From Gammaproteobacteria bacterium (GTDB taxonomy: Bacteria > Pseudomonadota > Gammaproteobacteria > SZUA-140): a stretch of DNA of 36,627 nt. The stretch is taken from the NCBI GenBank assembly GCA_015488555.1, contig WFNO01000069.1, forward strand, positions 1 to 36,627, given 5' to 3'. The notes below the pieces were generated by a model. It worked only from the letters and a program-made list of their open reading frames with translations. It was not told the origin of the DNA and searched no databases. Position 1 is the first letter of the stretch. Each line of letters opens with the position of its first letter. The translations under genes were made by a program, and so were the position numbers. This document shows, piece after piece, positions 1 through 8,114 of this stretch.

Positions 1-2607
1 GGAGAAGATGAGGCGCTCGTAATCGCTCAGAGAGGAACTCTGCTGTCCTTCGACGATGTCTTGGGGATTGAGAATGAAACCCACGGGCAGATTGGAATCG
101 TTGCGCGTCCAGGAAAGATTGGCGAACAGGCGGACGTTGTTGCGCAGGCGATAGGAAGCACCCAGCGCGGCATTGTAGCGGGTATTGCGGCGCCGTTCGG
201 TGAAACGGGTGAAGGAATCCGGATTCTTGTAATTCAAGCGCGTGTAACGCAGGTCCAGCGTCACCAGCAGACCCGCCCGCGGCCCCCATTCCAGGCCCGC
301 ATTCACCCCGTGGCTGCGATAGGCATAATCGCTGCCGATGAGTTCCTGGTTGTCGTTGTCGACGAAGTGATAACCTAGTTTCAGCCCCCAGCCCAGCGCC
401 AGCGGTTGCTCGAGACCGAGATCCAAGGCCGTGGTGTAGGCGCTGAAGAAGGGACTGTCGTCGGCCACGAAATCCGTATAGGACAGCGCTGCGGAGATAC
501 CGGTGGCCACTCGTTCTCCCCCCAGCAGCCGCAACAGGTGCGGTAAGCGCCGGCGCGTGAAGGCCTCGGTGAAGAAGGTGCTGCTGTTGCTGAAACGATT
601 GGCGGTCACCAGTCCCAGGCTGGTACGGTAGGTATACCCGCCCACCAGGGTGATGCCCCTGGGGATGTAGGTGGCGCTCAGAGTGGTGCTGGTATTGAGA
701 AAGTCGAACTGACTCTCGTGGTAGACCTCGTAGGTGGGGGTGGTGGAGAAGCGCAGGCGCACGCCGTTACGCAGTTTGCGCTGATAGGCCAAGGACAGAA
801 CCAAATTGGAGCGATAATCCTGCACGCTCACGGTATCCCCCAGATTGGTGTTGTCGTCGAAGGACATGCTGTAGCCGAGACTGGCCACCCAACCGCGAAT
901 GCGGCGTTCCGTGGCTTTCAAGCGCTGGCGTGCGGTGCGCGCCACCTCCGGCGGCGGGTTGGACTGGAGGATCTTGCGGTACTCGTCGATAGCATCCTCC
1001 TCGCGATTCATGCGTTCAAAAGTGTTGGCCAGATTAAAGCGAGCTCCTACATGACCGGGCACCAGTTGCAGGACCGCCTGGTACTGTGAAGCGGCCTTGG
1101 CGGGCTCTTCGCGGTTGGAATAGACCAGCCCCAGGTAGAAATGGGCCAGGGCGTTGCCCGCATCGCGCGCCACGATCTGCTCGAACTCCCGCGCTGCGAG
1201 ATCGAAGCGCTCCTCCACGTACAGGCGCTTGGCGTTCACCAATTGTAAGTCCTCCGCCAGGGCCGCAGCCTCCCGGGGATCTTCCGTCAGGGCCACGGCC
1301 CGGGCATAGGCCGTCACCGCCTCGCCGAATCGCCCCAGGGTGTCGAGCACCGCGGCCAACTGGAGCCACGCCTCCCGGAAATCGGGGCGCAGCCTTACCA
1401 CCGCCTCCAGCGGGGTACGGGCGGCCGCGTATTCCCGGCGCTGGAGAAGGATCTGGGCCAACCCCCACTGGGCCTCGAAATCGGCGGGATCGGCGGCTAC
1501 GGCGGCCTGCAGCTGTTCCAGCCGTTCCTCCTCTTTCTGGAACGCCACCATCTGCCCGGTGGGGGTGGCCAGCAGGCGCTCCAGGAGACTTTCCGCCTGG
1601 CGGGCGAAGGGGGTGCCGGCATGGCCGGCGACGAGCGCCTCCAGCATGTCATAGGCGGCCCGCACCCGGTCGGTGAGCAGATAGAGTTCGGCCAGGCGCA
1701 GCATGACCGGCGGATTGTCCGGCTGCAGGCGCAACAGCCGTTCGCGCAGTCGCAACTCGTGTTCCCGATCTCCCAGGCGCCGCTGGACGTCGGCCGCCAT
1801 GGCCAACAGAGCGGTATGATCGCCGTTCTCGGCGAGCAGGGATTCCAGCACCGCCCAGGCCTCCTGCAAATTGCCCTCCTCGATCAACAGGCGGGCTTCG
1901 ATGAGTCCCAGGCGGATCTGCGCCAGCCGTACCGCCGACGGAGGCCGGCCGCGTTCCACCAGGGCCTGCAGAGTGTTCACCGCCGCGCGGATGCGGCCTG
2001 CGCGCTCGTAGGTGGTGGCGAGATTGAGATAGGCATTGGCATAGTCCGGGTCCAGCGCGATGACCTCGCGGAAAGTGGCGATGGCCGCCTGCAGGCGCCC
2101 GGTCAGCATCTCCGCCACCCCGCGGCTGTAGAGAATGAGCGTATCCTGCGGGTAGTCTTGGGCCAGGGCGGTGAAGCGGTGGCGCGCCTCCTCCACCCGT
2201 CCCTGCCTGGCCAGCAAGGTGGCCTCCAGATAGCGTACCTTACGCGCCGCACGAACGGCCGTCTCGGGATGTGCCTGCAAGGCGCGATAGATGGCCAGGG
2301 CCTGTTCCGGCTGGCCCAGTGCTTCATGAAGTGCGGCCAGTTCTTCCGCCCACTGCAGGCGCTCGGGTGCCTGCGCCACCGCTGCGCGCAGAAATTCCAG
2401 GGCGGCGCGCGGCTCGTCTCGGCGCCGGTATTCCTGGGCCCAGCGATAGAGCACCTCGGCGTTCACCTGTTCCGGCCCGCCTGCTGGGCCCTCTCCCGGC
2501 GCCGGCGCGGCCGATGCCGAAAACGATACCAGCCAGCAAGCCACCAGGGTCCCTGCTCCCAGCAGCCACCGGAAGCGGGAAAACATCTTGGGCGCGGGCT
2601 GCTTCAC
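1..2607 (-). CDS. TPR-repeat protein with C-terminal outer-membrane beta-barrel (3' end outside window)
   Basis: The frame is open for 869 codons and runs off the left edge, so the ORF track misses it. The chosen GTG start (MKQPAPKMFSRF) has GAGG 8 nt upstream, overlapping the previous stop codon; the ATG seven codons later has no visible ribosome-binding site. Residues 1 to about 34 form a signal peptide (hydrophobic core, then SASA/APAP). Residues of about 40-560 are Ala/Leu/Arg-rich helical TPR-like repeats such as EALGQPEQALAIYRAL. From about residue 570 the sequence changes to alternating aromatic/polar strands typical of a barrel (for example NLSWTRNDSNLPVGF). The architecture resembles PgaA-like exporters and Slam/DUF560 proteins: periplasmic TPRs feeding an outer-membrane pore. 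I infer export or surface display of a substrate. It is probably the last of three co-transcribed outer-membrane genes. Family assignment is uncertain because the C-terminus is missing. Confidence 0.8.
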   Translation of the reverse strand, partial: MKQPAPKMFSRFRWLLGAGTLVACWLVSFSASAAPAPGEGPAGGPEQVNAEVLYRWAQEYRRRDEPRAALEFLRAAVAQAPERLQWAEELAALHEALGQPEQALAIYRALQAHPETAVRAARKVRYLEATLLARQGRVEEARHRFTALAQDYPQDTLILYSRGVAEMLTGRLQAAIATFREVIALDPDYANAYLNLATTYERAGRIRAAVNTLQALVERGRPPSAVRLAQIRLGLIEARLLIEEGNLQEAWAVLESLLAENGDHTALLAMAADVQRRLGDREHELRLRERLLRLQPDNPPVMLRLAELYLLTDRVRAAYDMLEALVAGHAGTPFARQAESLLERLLATPTGQMVAFQKEEERLEQLQAAVAADPADFEAQWGLAQILLQRREYAAARTPLEAVVRLRPDFREAWLQLAAVLDTLGRFGEAVTAYARAVALTEDPREAAALAEDLQLVNAKRLYVEERFDLAAREFEQIVARDAGNALAHFYLGLVYSNREEPAKAASQYQAVLQLVPGHVGARFNLANTFERMNREEDAIDEYRKILQSNPPPEVARTARQRLKATERRIRGWVASLGYSMSFDDNTNLGDTVSVQDYRSNLVLSLAYQRKLRNGVRLRFSTTPTYEVYHESQFDFLNTSTTLSATYIPRGITLVGGYTYRTSLGLVTANRFSNSSTFFTEAFTRRRLPHLLRLLGGERVATGISAALSYTDFVADDSPFFSAYTTALDLGLEQPLALGWGLKLGYHFVDNDNQELIGSDYAYRSHGVNAGLEWGPRAGLLVTLDLRYTRLNYKNPDSFTRFTERRRNTRYNAALGASYRLRNNVRLFANLSWTRNDSNLPVGFILNPQDIVEGQQSSSLSDYERLIFS

Positions 2608-2617
2608 GAATGATGCC

Positions 2618-3595
2618 TCAAAAATAGAAATTGACCCGCACCAACAAGCGCCAGCCGTCGAATTTCAGTTTCAGTGGCCGGTAGTTGTCCCGCTCGTAGG
2701 ACGGGTCGTCGTCGAAGGGTGCAGCACGCCATAGATATTTCAGCTTGCGATCGTCACCCAGGATGGCGGGCAACTTGAAGCGGATGTTGTCGTTGGCCTG
2801 GATATCGTTGCGGCGGCTGGCGTCCCCCAACCGGAAACGGCCGAAACCGTAGCTGTAACCCAGATCCATGCCCACGGACAGCCAGTCGTAGAAAAAGTAT
2901 TCCGATCCCAGGGCGCCTTCGAGCATCAACACTCCGGTGGCCTGGGATTCGACGACCACGTTGCGCTTGAAGGTCTCGTTGGGCCCACCGGCGAAGGAGA
3001 ATACGAATCGCTCCTCATAATCGATGTCGAACAGTTCGCGCAACAGGACCTTGCCATAGACCCGGTATTTGCGCGGCTTGCCGAAGAGATTGCGGCGGTA
3101 TCCCACATAGTATTCGAAATAGGAGATCTTGCCCGAACGCTCGTAGAGAGTGGGCGTCAGGCCGCCTTGGAACGGAATCTCCGTGGATACGGTGCTGGTA
3201 GAACCACCTTCCCAGACACTGAACCCGAACAGCAGGGAGTGACGTCGATCCAGGAGCAGCTGGAACTCGATCCCGGCATTGCTACCCCAGTCGATGGGCT
3301 TCAAAGGATTGTCGATGATGAAATCATAATCCACGTTGTCACCGGTGACCGGCAGGGTAATGCGCCCCCTGCCCGGCAGGGAGGCGGCAAACTCCCCCTC
3401 GTTGAGCAGGCGCAGGCGCGGGCCGGCGACACCCAGCAGCGGGGAGACGGACCAGCGTTTGGCTCCCGGCTCCGCTGCCTCCGACGCCGCCCAGGTGGTC
3501 CCATCCACGGCCATCAGCATCCACAGCAGCAGGCCGCACCACAACGCGGGCACCGGTCTGGTCACGGACCTGACCATGACCGTACCGCCGTGCAT
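2618..3595 (-). CDS. Outer-membrane beta-barrel protein, unknown function
   Basis: This 325-residue protein is not one I recognise. An N-terminal hydrophobic stretch (ALWCGLLLWMLMAVDGTTWAAS) fits a signal peptide. The rest is rich in alternating aromatic and charged residues and ends LLVRVNFYF. A terminal phenylalanine after an alternating strand is the usual signal for Bam-dependent barrel insertion. Likely strands include HSLLFGFSVW, YFEYYVGYRR and WLSVGMDLGYSYGFG. The ATG directly follows the TGA of the DUF1302 gene; a second ATG six codons in is an alternative start. The next gene begins 10 bp after its stop, so the three genes are very probably one transcript. A role as a partner pore or structural subunit of the neighbouring exporter is inference from position only. 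Confidence 0.75.
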   Translation of the reverse strand: MHGGTVMVRSVTRPVPALWCGLLLWMLMAVDGTTWAASEAAEPGAKRWSVSPLLGVAGPRLRLLNEGEFAASLPGRGRITLPVTGDNVDYDFIIDNPLKPIDWGSNAGIEFQLLLDRRHSLLFGFSVWEGGSTSTVSTEIPFQGGLTPTLYERSGKISYFEYYVGYRRNLFGKPRKYRVYGKVLLRELFDIDYEERFVFSFAGGPNETFKRNVVVESQATGVLMLEGALGSEYFFYDWLSVGMDLGYSYGFGRFRLGDASRRNDIQANDNIRFKLPAILGDDRKLKYLWRAAPFDDDPSYERDNYRPLKLKFDGWRLLVRVNFYF

Positions 3596-5092
3596 TCAGA
3601 AGGTGTATTTGAATTCCATATAGATGCGGTCATTGTCGTTGAAATTACCAAAAAACTGGGCGCTCTGTTCCACGGCGTTCAGACCGGCCACGCCGCCACT
3701 GGGCGCAGATACGCCCAGTTGGGACTTGTCGCCAAAGAACAGGTCGAGGCCTACGGCGATCTGGAAACGATCAGTGACGTCGAAGGTGGCCTCCGGGTTG
3801 AGATAGAGTTCCTTCAGGTTCACCAAACCGATGGCCAACAGTTCCAGCACTGCCGAATACTGGGGCACGGGCCGGCGGGCGAAGAGCGTCAGCGAGGTGT
3901 CGAATTCGTCCTGGATCAGATCGGGGTCGTAATCGAGAATGATCCATTGGGCGATGGCCGGCGACCAGTCGGTACCCCAGAGATTGAAATCCAATCCCAG
4001 ACCCCAGCGGATGTGTTTCTTCTGCAGCTCGCCTTGATGGTCGAGGAAGCCGTCACCGTTGTCGTCCACGTCGTTCTTGAGGCCGAAATACTTGTCCGGC
4101 ACATAGACCACTTCTCCTTTGAGAATGGCCGCCCCCACTTGGCGCACGAACGTGGCCCCATACATGTTGATACGGGTATAGGTGGGAAAGAACTTCGGGT
4201 CCTGGGGAGAATCGATCTGCGCGGATCGGAAAATCACTGGAAAGTCGTCCCAGGTCCAGAAATAACTCAGGGAGATTTCGGTCTCTAAAAGATTGCGCGA
4301 GATCTTGAAACCGATCTCGGAATTCTCCAGGCGGAAGGATTCCGGCTCCTTAGTACCGGGGACGCGCTGCAACAATTCCCATTCGGAGCCTGCCGGTGCC
4401 GGCTTGTGGAAGCGCAGATCCGGAATCCACAGAAACTGATAGTTGTTGTTCTCCCCGTAGTAGTCCACCTTCAAGGTCCACAAGGGAATGCGGTAATCGA
4501 GCAGATCGGGCAGGATCAATTCCCGAAAGTCCAGAGGATTGATTTCGTCCGTGATGCGTATCCCTTCCAGTACGCCCCACACCACGAATTGCTTGCCAAT
4601 GCGGATATCGGCCCGGTCGAGAAAGATGTCGAAATAGAATTCGCGAATCTCGGCCACAGGCGAATCCTTTTCTTCCTTGAGATTTTCGATGAATACCAGT
4701 GGTTGATCGGCGTCTCGTACCGAGCGCCCGCTGATGGTCCGATAGTCGAAGAGATCGTAGGCCAGGTCGTAATACGCCCAGGCGGAAAAGGTGAGACCGC
4801 CGCGATCCCGCCAGGGATAGCTGGCATTCACATAGGCGATGTTGCGGATCTTGGTGATGGAGCGCGGTTCGTCGAAACGAAAGGCGGTCTCGTTCTTGAG
4901 ATAGCCATCGACCGACCAAGCAGAAAAGAAGCGGCGCAGGCTATCACCCTTGGAAGCGGATCCATCCCCCGCCGCTGGCTGGGCCACGCCGGGCAGGGGC
5001 GACAGCGTCAAAGAGAGGACTGCGATAAGAACCGAAGGCAGCGAGCACCGAGAACATGCACGCAGGTGCCGGCTTGACCATCTTATTTGCAT
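3596..5092 (-). CDS. DUF1302-family outer-membrane protein
   Basis: The 498-residue protein has a signal peptide (VLIAVLSLTLSPLPGVAQ) and the DUF1302 hallmark block RIGKQFVVWG...INPLDFRE at about residues 164-190. It ends in an aromatic strand (IYMEFKYTF), so it is probably an outer-membrane beta-barrel. Family members often sit beside LolA-like proteins and RND/MMPL lipid transporters; no MMPL gene lies in this window, but one could lie to the left. Residues 341-351 (DVDDNGDGFLD) look like a calcium-binding loop between strands. The ATG lies inside the last codons of the upstream regulator gene (10-bp overlap), which implies translational coupling. Substrate unknown. Confidence 0.8.
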   Translation of the reverse strand: MQIRWSSRHLRACSRCSLPSVLIAVLSLTLSPLPGVAQPAAGDGSASKGDSLRRFFSAWSVDGYLKNETAFRFDEPRSITKIRNIAYVNASYPWRDRGGLTFSAWAYYDLAYDLFDYRTISGRSVRDADQPLVFIENLKEEKDSPVAEIREFYFDIFLDRADIRIGKQFVVWGVLEGIRITDEINPLDFRELILPDLLDYRIPLWTLKVDYYGENNNYQFLWIPDLRFHKPAPAGSEWELLQRVPGTKEPESFRLENSEIGFKISRNLLETEISLSYFWTWDDFPVIFRSAQIDSPQDPKFFPTYTRINMYGATFVRQVGAAILKGEVVYVPDKYFGLKNDVDDNGDGFLDHQGELQKKHIRWGLGLDFNLWGTDWSPAIAQWIILDYDPDLIQDEFDTSLTLFARRPVPQYSAVLELLAIGLVNLKELYLNPEATFDVTDRFQIAVGLDLFFGDKSQLGVSAPSGGVAGLNAVEQSAQFFGNFNDNDRIYMEFKYTF

Positions 5093-5613
5093 TTAGCACA
5101 TAGAATAACATGCTCCCCCCCAGGAATCGGCAGCCCAAGCGTGACTTCGGTCCCAGGAACCAAGTCCTGGCTGCAGGCGCTGCAACGCATGGCGCGATTG
5201 AGCGTGATCCGCTCCCATCCCAACACCTCCGGCCAAGCCGCAGCCGCCTGCGGCGGGCGCTTCTGCGCGGTTGCGACTTCCGGAGCGACATCGCCCCCGC
5301 CACCTGCATCCATACTGGCATCCAGATTGGTGCCGGCCGCTCCGGCATGCGATACGCCCCCTTTGGCCACGCCGCTGCGCGGCTCTCCACCGAAGGCCTC
5401 CTCCAATACGTTGCGGATCAGGATGGATACGGGAATCCCCATCCTACGTGCCTGGGCGATGACCCGTTCCTTAAGATCACGGGACACCCGAGCCCCTAAA
5501 TACTCTTCCTTGCGCCTCAGGGCCTGACTCCTCGCCCGCTCCCGCAGCGCTCGTGCTCGTGCTCGTGCCCGCTGCTGCGCCACGTTTCGCATCTCATCCA
5601 CCGCCTTGCACAT
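5083..5613 (-). CDS. Ribbon-helix-helix DNA-binding protein with C-terminal zinc ribbon
   Basis: The track ORF starts further upstream, but ATG at 5613 (MCKAVDEMRN) has a strong GGGAGAAG ribosome-binding site and gives 176 residues. Residues 10-37 are very basic (RARARARALRERARSQ). Residues of about 40-74 (LGARVSRDLKERVIAQARRMGIPVSILIRNVLEEAF) fit the strand-helix-helix pattern of Arc/MetJ/CopG repressors. After a Gly/Ala-rich linker, the C-terminus carries CSAC (144-147) and CAKC (172-175), a probable zinc knuckle. It overlaps the DUF1302 gene by 10 bp. Inference: a local transcription regulator of this envelope cluster, possibly metal- or redox-sensitive through the cysteines. The RHH call rests on pattern alone. 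Confidence 0.7.
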   Translation of the reverse strand: MCKAVDEMRNVAQQRARARARALRERARSQALRRKEEYLGARVSRDLKERVIAQARRMGIPVSILIRNVLEEAFGGEPRSGVAKGGVSHAGAAGTNLDASMDAGGGGDVAPEVATAQKRPPQAAAAWPEVLGWERITLNRAMRCSACSQDLVPGTEVTLGLPIPGGEHVILCAKCK

Positions 5614-5652
5614 GATTCGCTTCTCCCGGAACTTGGTTGGCTCGACACTAAT

Positions 5653-5680
5653 TGTATAACATTCGTCTAACATGAGCAAA
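5653..5680 (-). promoter_or_regulatory. Candidate sigma-70 promoter for the RHH regulator and downstream outer-membrane genes
   Basis: Reading the minus strand, TTTGCT and TATACA are separated by 16 bp, with an extended-minus-10 TG just before the TATACA. It lies about 40 bp upstream of the ATG at 5613 and downstream of the LolA-like gene, so the four leftmost genes could be transcribed separately from the genes above them. Confidence 0.4.
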
Positions 5681-5850
5681 CATGGCGCCTGAGAGGTCGC
5701 ATACAGCATGGACCTTGTGCATCGGCAGGCACCGGTCATCTCTAGGGGTGAGGAAAAACGAAAAGCGCAATACCGCTACAGAAGTCAAAACGGCCAAGAT
5801 TTAGAGTGAAGAAAATACACGACGGAAACCAAGAAGGGAACGGAGGACAT

Positions 5851-6834
5851 TCAACCCCCAGCGCCCTTACCACCTTCCTCGATTGGAGGGAGACCCTCGA
5901 TGGTGGGGATGGCAGAAAGGCCACGCCTCAAGGTACGGGCGCTGAAGATACTGTCTGGTAGACCGCTGTTGATGTAGACCTCGCTGACCTGGAACACCGA
6001 CGCGGTGAGATTGCGCTTGCTACGCACCAAAACCCGGTCCCAGACCCAAGCGTTACCTACCTTCTGCCACTTGATGAACTGCTCCTTGAGCAGCTCTCCC
6101 TGCTTGTCGTAGTAGTCGATGCGCGAATTGACACAATCTTCCCAGTTCTCGGTCTTGAGAAACCAGAACACCCTCTTGCTGTACAAGGGCTTTTCTTCCT
6201 TGGGAATGCTCTCGACCACGTAGAATTGCAGGCCCTTGATCTCTCGGATACCCTGAAAGCGATGTTCATCGTCCTCCAGTGCCCGCCGACCGACGTCGGC
6301 ATAGGTGAGATTGGAGTTGAGAAAGCTGTCGCCGGGATCCCGGATGGAAACCCGGCGGATCTTGCGCAGCACCGGCAGGTAGATCCATTGGTCCACTTTG
6401 TGACCGGACTCCGCCGTATAGGCCACGCGCAGGAAGGCCGCGCCCTTGGCATCCGGAGGAAAGATGGTGAACAGAAGCATCTTGTCGGCCACGCCCTCCC
6501 GACCTTTGAAATCCTTCCAGAAACGCACGTACTCGCTCTTCTTGACGTTGCCCTGGCGATCCCGTAGCAGCACGGTGAACTTGGAGCGCTGATCGTCACC
6601 GGGATACTTGTACCCGCATCGCCGGAAGATGATCTCGCCAGTGAGCGCCTGCCCAGGTACTTCCTGCATCGGCGCAGAAGGCGATTCTGCTGCGGGCGTT
6701 GCTCTCACTGTAGAGCCGGCAGGCGCCGGCGCCAGTGCCCCCCACCCCGCACTTGTCCCGGCCAATATGACCATGCTCCCCATCAGGGCAGTCCATCGCC
6801 TGTGCAATCGTACATCGCCAGAACCGCGGGTCAT
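5851..6834 (-). CDS. LolA-like outer membrane lipoprotein-sorting protein
   Basis: This 327-residue protein has an N-terminal signal region (ALMGSMVILAGTSAGWGALA). The body matches the 'outer membrane lipoprotein-sorting protein' family (LolA-like fold): FTVLLRDRQGNVKKSEYVRFWKD, then LLFTIFPPDAKGAAFLRVAY, then DQWIYLPVLRKIRRVS and NSNLTYADVG. Such proteins are periplasmic half-open barrels thought to bind lipid or a lipidated protein in transit to the outer membrane. It starts 22 bp after the methyltransferase stop, so the two are likely co-transcribed. The start is uncertain because no clear ribosome-binding site precedes ATG 6834. Its neighbours suggest it ferries a hydrophobic cargo to the DUF1302 or TPR-barrel protein; that is inference. 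Confidence 0.8.
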   Translation of the reverse strand: MTRGSGDVRLHRRWTALMGSMVILAGTSAGWGALAPAPAGSTVRATPAAESPSAPMQEVPGQALTGEIIFRRCGYKYPGDDQRSKFTVLLRDRQGNVKKSEYVRFWKDFKGREGVADKMLLFTIFPPDAKGAAFLRVAYTAESGHKVDQWIYLPVLRKIRRVSIRDPGDSFLNSNLTYADVGRRALEDDEHRFQGIREIKGLQFYVVESIPKEEKPLYSKRVFWFLKTENWEDCVNSRIDYYDKQGELLKEQFIKWQKVGNAWVWDRVLVRSKRNLTASVFQVSEVYINSGLPDSIFSARTLRRGLSAIPTIEGLPPIEEGGKGAGG

Positions 6835-6856
6835 GGTCGTAGTTGCAAAAGCACCC

Positions 6857-7918
6857 TTAGGGCTTGATCCCAGTGATCAGCGTGAACGGGCTGGGGTCGG
6901 GCAGCGGTCGATATTGCAGATCGACGAAACCAATCTCGCGGGCAAACTCAGCCACCTCCTTGGCCGAATAGGCCCGGCCGGCGGGGGTATGAATGAGCTG
7001 ATTGAGACCCACCTGTACCGGCAGCATGGGTCCGGTCTTCTCGTCGTCCAGGAACTGTTCCTGGATGAGAATGGTGCCCCCGCTGACCATGGCCTCGTAG
7101 GATTCGCGCAGAATGTGCTTGACCACGTCCGGACCCTCCTGGCTGATCATGGAAGAGGTCAATACCACGTCGAAACCTTCCCCATAGCCATCCTCCAGGT
7201 AGCTGCCTTCCCTGGTATCCACCAGTTCCTCAGCATTCCAGTCACGAATGATCTCGCGAGTCACCCGCAAGGTCTGGGGCAGATCCAGAACCACCGCCCG
7301 CAAGCCTGGATTCTTCTGACACAAGATGATAGAGAAGATACCGGGACCACCGCCCACGTCTAGCAACTTCTTCCTCCCTTGCAGGGGCACCTCCTCGGCC
7401 AACAACTGGGCCTGGGGAATCCCCCGGTGCAGCATACCCATGATGTAGTTGCGAGTGGCCTCTTCGCCGTGGTCGTGTTGTTTCTCTACCACCGGCCTGC
7501 CGGTCCGCACCGCCTCTTCCAGGCGCGTCCAAGGAAGTACCCAGTCCCGAAACATGGACACGATGCCCCGCTGATTACGCGGGCTGCCCTCGACGAGAAA
7601 GGTCTCAGCCAGGGGGGTGTTGCGGAACTTGCCGTCCTCCTTCTCCAGGAAGCCGAGACAGATGCACCCCATCATGATCATTTCGAGGCCACGGGCATCC
7701 ACTGCGCAGCGGCGGGCCATTTCTTCGGCCGTCGCTGGCCCCTCCTTGGACAGGCGAGTGAAGAGATCCAGGCTGTTGGCCACGTGCAGGATACTAGAAT
7801 TCCAATAGGCCGAAGCCACCCGCATAACGGCCATGGGGTCCAAATCCTCGGATGAGTGGCCGTGATCGGTATGAGTAGTACCAGACTCGGAAGCAGGAAT
7901 GTTTTTCTCGGTGGTCAT
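6857..7918 (-). CDS. SAM-dependent methyltransferase, class-2 O-methyltransferase-like
   Basis: The 353-residue protein starts at ATG 7918; the track start is a TTG 13 codons upstream. An N-terminal winged-helix/dimerisation region (about 30-120, AYWNSSILHVANSLDLFTRL...CICLGFLEKEDGKFRNTPLAETFL) is followed by a Rossmann domain with the SAM motif LLDVGGGPG (187-193) and the acidic VLDLPQT strand. This is the layout of plant-type O-methyltransferases and acetylserotonin methyltransferase-like bacterial enzymes. I see no substrate-specific motif. The N-terminus has a small His/Asp cluster (TTHTDHGHSSED). It is 22 bp upstream of the LolA-like gene. The substrate could be a lipid, quinone or other small molecule. 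Confidence 0.8.
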   Translation of the reverse strand: MTTEKNIPASESGTTHTDHGHSSEDLDPMAVMRVASAYWNSSILHVANSLDLFTRLSKEGPATAEEMARRCAVDARGLEMIMMGCICLGFLEKEDGKFRNTPLAETFLVEGSPRNQRGIVSMFRDWVLPWTRLEEAVRTGRPVVEKQHDHGEEATRNYIMGMLHRGIPQAQLLAEEVPLQGRKKLLDVGGGPGIFSIILCQKNPGLRAVVLDLPQTLRVTREIIRDWNAEELVDTREGSYLEDGYGEGFDVVLTSSMISQEGPDVVKHILRESYEAMVSGGTILIQEQFLDDEKTGPMLPVQVGLNQLIHTPAGRAYSAKEVAEFAREIGFVDLQYRPLPDPSPFTLITGIKP

Positions 7919-8033
7919 GCTGTCTACATCCTCATGCTGATGCGGTGGAAATCTCAAGGGAACTGGAATGATTGTATGTCTGGCACCGCGGGCCGTTGAG
8001 CCCTGGCTGATCGCAGCGCGGATCGAATGGAAA

Positions 8034-8065
8034 CACGGGGAAAGGACCGGAATCCTTTCCCCGTG
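8034..8065 (-). terminator. Perfect 12-bp hairpin between secreted-protein gene and methyltransferase gene
   Basis: CACGGGGAAAGG and CCTTTCCCCGTG form a perfect 12-bp stem around an 8-nt loop. It begins about 50 bp after the stop of the secreted-protein gene. On the minus strand only a short TTT follows, so it may be a weak or partial terminator, or a processing/stability hairpin that lets the first gene be expressed more than the rest. Confidence 0.6.
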
Positions 8066-8114
8066 CCGAGTGGACTTACGGAAAGCGCCTTACCGTAAAA
8101 GATCAGCAGACCTC

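Noticed and set aside
61-378. Plus-strand ORFs of 100-330 residues opposite the envelope genes (61-378, 1621-2613, 3167-4288)
   Set aside because: They lie antisense to frames with clear signal peptides, repeats and family motifs. Their own translations show no recognisable domain.
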